A stretch of DNA of 24,235 bases, taken from NCBI GenBank assembly GCA_051010395.1, contig JBPCVQ010000483.1:1-24235 (forward strand), read 5' to 3'. The position numbers and the translations under genes are program-made. The stretch comes from JANQPX01 sp051010395 (GTDB taxonomy: Bacteria > Pseudomonadota > Alphaproteobacteria > Geminicoccales > Geminicoccaceae). The notes beneath the pieces were generated by a model. That model was not told where the DNA came from. It did no database searches and saw only the letters and a program-made list of their open reading frames with translations. This document shows positions 22,567 through 24,235 of this stretch, piece by piece. Every line of letters starts with the position of its first letter. The first letter of the stretch is position 1.

Positions 22567-24235
22567 GCAGTGCCCGTCCGCTCACGCTCCTCGCGCAAGA
22601 GCTCTTTCTTCAGGATCTTGCCGACAGCGGACTTGGGAAGTTCGTTCCGAAACTCGACGATCTTCGGCATTTCGATCGGGGAAATACGATCCTTCAAGAA
22701 GGCAATCAGTTTGGTTTCATCCAGGCCGGCGTCACCCTTTTGGACGACATAGGCCTTGACCGTCTCACCGCGATAGTCGTCCGGTACACCGCAGACCGCC
22801 GCTTCGACGACATCCGGATGTTCGTAGATGGCTTCCTCGACCACGCGCGGATAGACGTTGAAACCGCTGCAGATGATCAATTCCTTCAGCCGGTCGACGA
22901 TGAAGCCGTAGCCGTCCTCGTCGAGATAACCGATATCGCCGGTGTGCAGCCGGCCGTTCCTGATGGCGGCATCGGTGGCTTCCTGCCGTTGCCAATAGCC
23001 TTGCATAATCTGCGGACCGGAGACGCAGATCTCGCCGCGCTCGCCGGTTGGCAGGACGGTTTCACCATCCTCGATCGACAGGATTTCGACGGTCGTGCCG
23101 GGAATCGGCACGCCGAATGAGCCGGCCTTGCGCACGCCCTTGAAGGGGTTGCAGTGGGTGACCGGCGCTTCGGTCAATCCATAGCCCTCGACCAGCGTGC
23201 AGCCGGCGCGACGCTCGAACGTCTGTCTGACCTCAAGCGGCAGTGGCGCGCCGCCTGAGATGCAGAACCTGATCGAGGTCAGATCGAAACGGTCGATGTC
23301 GGGATGGCTGCTGATCGCGTTGTACATGGTCGGCACGCCCGGAATGTAGGTCGGGCGCTTCTTTTGGATGGTTTGCAGCGTTTGATCGAGATCGAAGCGC
23401 GGCAACAGGATAAGGGCAGCGCCGATGCGGATGCCGTAGGTCAGAACGGTGCTGATCGCCAGGACGTGGAAGAGCGGGATCACGCCCAGGATGCGTTCCT
23501 TGCCGGGTTCATATTCCGTCGCCCAGGCGACGAGCTGTTCGGCATTGATTACCAGGCTCGCATGGCTATGGGCGGCACCCTTGGGCACCCCGGTGGTGCC
23601 GCCGGTATACTGAATGAGAGCGATGTCGCCTTCGGGATCGATCGGGACGTTCTGGAAAAGGCCGTCATTGGCGATGACCTGATCCAACCCAATAAAAGCA
23701 GGCGTTTTCGGCACCTTGGCGATATCGCCGCGCTTGACCCAGGGATAAAGCAGGTTTTTCGGAAAGGGCAGGCAATCCGCCAGTTTCGCGACGATGATCG
23801 CCTTTAGCGGCCCCGCGCCGATGAGCGGCTCGAGCTTCGGGAGGAGGCTTTTGAGATCAAGGGTGACCATGATCTCGGTTTCGCTGTCACGGACCTGCTG
23901 ATCGATCTCGCGGGTGACATAGAGCGGATTGTAATTGACGACCGTTCCCCCCGCTCTGAGGATCGCGAAGAAGAAGACGATCGAATACGGACAGTTCGGC
24001 AGGAACAGGCCAACCTTCGTGCCTTTCTTCACGCCGAGGTCCTGCAGGCCCCGCGCGGCTTTCGAGGCGAGGCTGTCGATCTCGCGGTAGGTCATCCGCC
24101 GATCGAGAAAGTCGACGCAGACATTGTCGGCATAGGTGACGGCCGCTTCGTCCAGGAGAGCCTGAAAAGGGCGGGCGGTGAAGGTCGCACGCCAGTCCAC
24201 ATCTTCCGGATAGCTCGAAAGCCAAGGCCATTCTC
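22563..24235 (-). CDS. fadD: Long-chain-fatty-acid--CoA ligase, 5' end outside the window
   Basis: An AMP-forming acyl-CoA synthetase that activates fatty acids at the inner face of the membrane. The reading frame stays open to the window edge: codons before the GTG at 24200 give EWPWLSSYPED, which is the conserved FadD-type N-terminus, so GTG 24200 is not the real start and the gene is partial. At least 556 residues are visible. Adenylation motifs are intact: YTGGTTGVPKG (198-208 counted from GTG 24200), YGLTEAPVTHC, TGDIGYLDEDGYGFIVDRLK and the C-terminal acetylation-type Lys segment KSAVGKILKKELL. It is the first visible gene of the operon and overlaps the MerR start by 4 bases. Confidence 0.95.
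   Translation of the reverse strand, partial: EWPWLSSYPEDVDWRATFTARPFQALLDEAAVTYADNVCVDFLDRRMTYREIDSLASKAARGLQDLGVKKGTKVGLFLPNCPYSIVFFFAILRAGGTVVNYNPLYVTREIDQQVRDSETEIMVTLDLKSLLPKLEPLIGAGPLKAIIVAKLADCLPFPKNLLYPWVKRGDIAKVPKTPAFIGLDQVIANDGLFQNVPIDPEGDIALIQYTGGTTGVPKGAAHSHASLVINAEQLVAWATEYEPGKERILGVIPLFHVLAISTVLTYGIRIGAALILLPRFDLDQTLQTIQKKRPTYIPGVPTMYNAISSHPDIDRFDLTSIRFCISGGAPLPLEVRQTFERRAGCTLVEGYGLTEAPVTHCNPFKGVRKAGSFGVPIPGTTVEILSIEDGETVLPTGERGEICVSGPQIMQGYWQRQEATDAAIRNGRLHTGDIGYLDEDGYGFIVDRLKELIICSGFNVYPRVVEEAIYEHPDVVEAAVCGVPDDYRGETVKAYVVQKGDAGLDETKLIAFLKDRISPIEMPKIVEFRNELPKSAVGKILKKELLREERERTGTA

Overview
The window reads as accessory and catabolic chromosome of a GC-rich alphaproteobacterium, most likely a Rhizobiales member (Rhizobium/Agrobacterium/Hoeflea-like). 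This is inferred from protein style, ATGA-coupled operons, frequent GTG starts and the gene mix; no rRNA or tRNA is present to confirm it. I see 17 supported genes, one 5' fragment at the left edge and one gene cut by the right edge. No phage, transposase, CRISPR array or RNA gene was recognised.

Layout. (1) 1-2771, minus: a semialdehyde dehydrogenase followed 4 bases later by an M19 dipeptidase-like protein, then the start of an unidentified third gene that runs into a 75-base all-purine tract at the left edge. (2) 2887-6545, plus: a LysR regulator divergent from that operon, then a complete nitrate/sulfonate/NMT1-type ABC importer (binding protein, ATPase, permease). (3) 6730-8411, minus: a xylose-isomerase-like TIM-barrel enzyme and a secreted proline-rich protein with four tandem 14-residue repeats. 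(4) 8685-12262, plus: an acyl-CoA dehydrogenase, a class III CoA-transferase and an MDR oxidoreductase, a likely CoA-thioester catabolic set. (5) 12580-13665, minus: a mandelate-racemase-type enolase-superfamily enzyme. (6) 14114-16169, plus: an orphan TupA-type tungstate-binding protein with its own terminator, and a double SnoaL-fold protein with its own promoter. (7) 16190-24235, minus: a six-gene operon, acyl-CoA synthetase, MerR regulator, thiolase, hydroxyacyl-CoA dehydrogenase/enoyl-CoA hydratase, DmdC-like acyl-CoA dehydrogenase and DUF6134 protein. Five of these six genes are joined to a neighbour by 1- or 4-base overlaps, and the remaining junction is only 14 bases.

How it fits together. 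Region 7 is a complete fatty-acid-like beta-oxidation cycle: activation by FadD, oxidation by the acyl-CoA dehydrogenase, hydration and oxidation by the bifunctional protein, thiolysis by the thiolase, with a MerR protein co-transcribed inside it. Region 4 looks like a smaller acyl-CoA pathway with an isovaleryl-CoA-dehydrogenase-like catalytic arrangement. Regions 1 and 2 look like an uptake and catabolism unit under LysR control; the substrate is not determined.

Noteworthy non-coding structure: a 22-bp exact repeat at 6709-6730 and 10037-10058, both copies at the end of a shared mosaic intergenic element and the second supplying the apparent start codon of the CoA-transferase; a 16-bp perfect palindrome upstream of tupA; a hairpin filling the 20-base gap between two convergent stop codons; and a homopurine tract that looks artefactual. 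I found no clearly new multi-gene system. The best candidates for novelty are the 14-residue-repeat secreted protein, the mosaic element, the metal-site-depleted M19 protein and the MR enzyme with one of its two canonical bases replaced.
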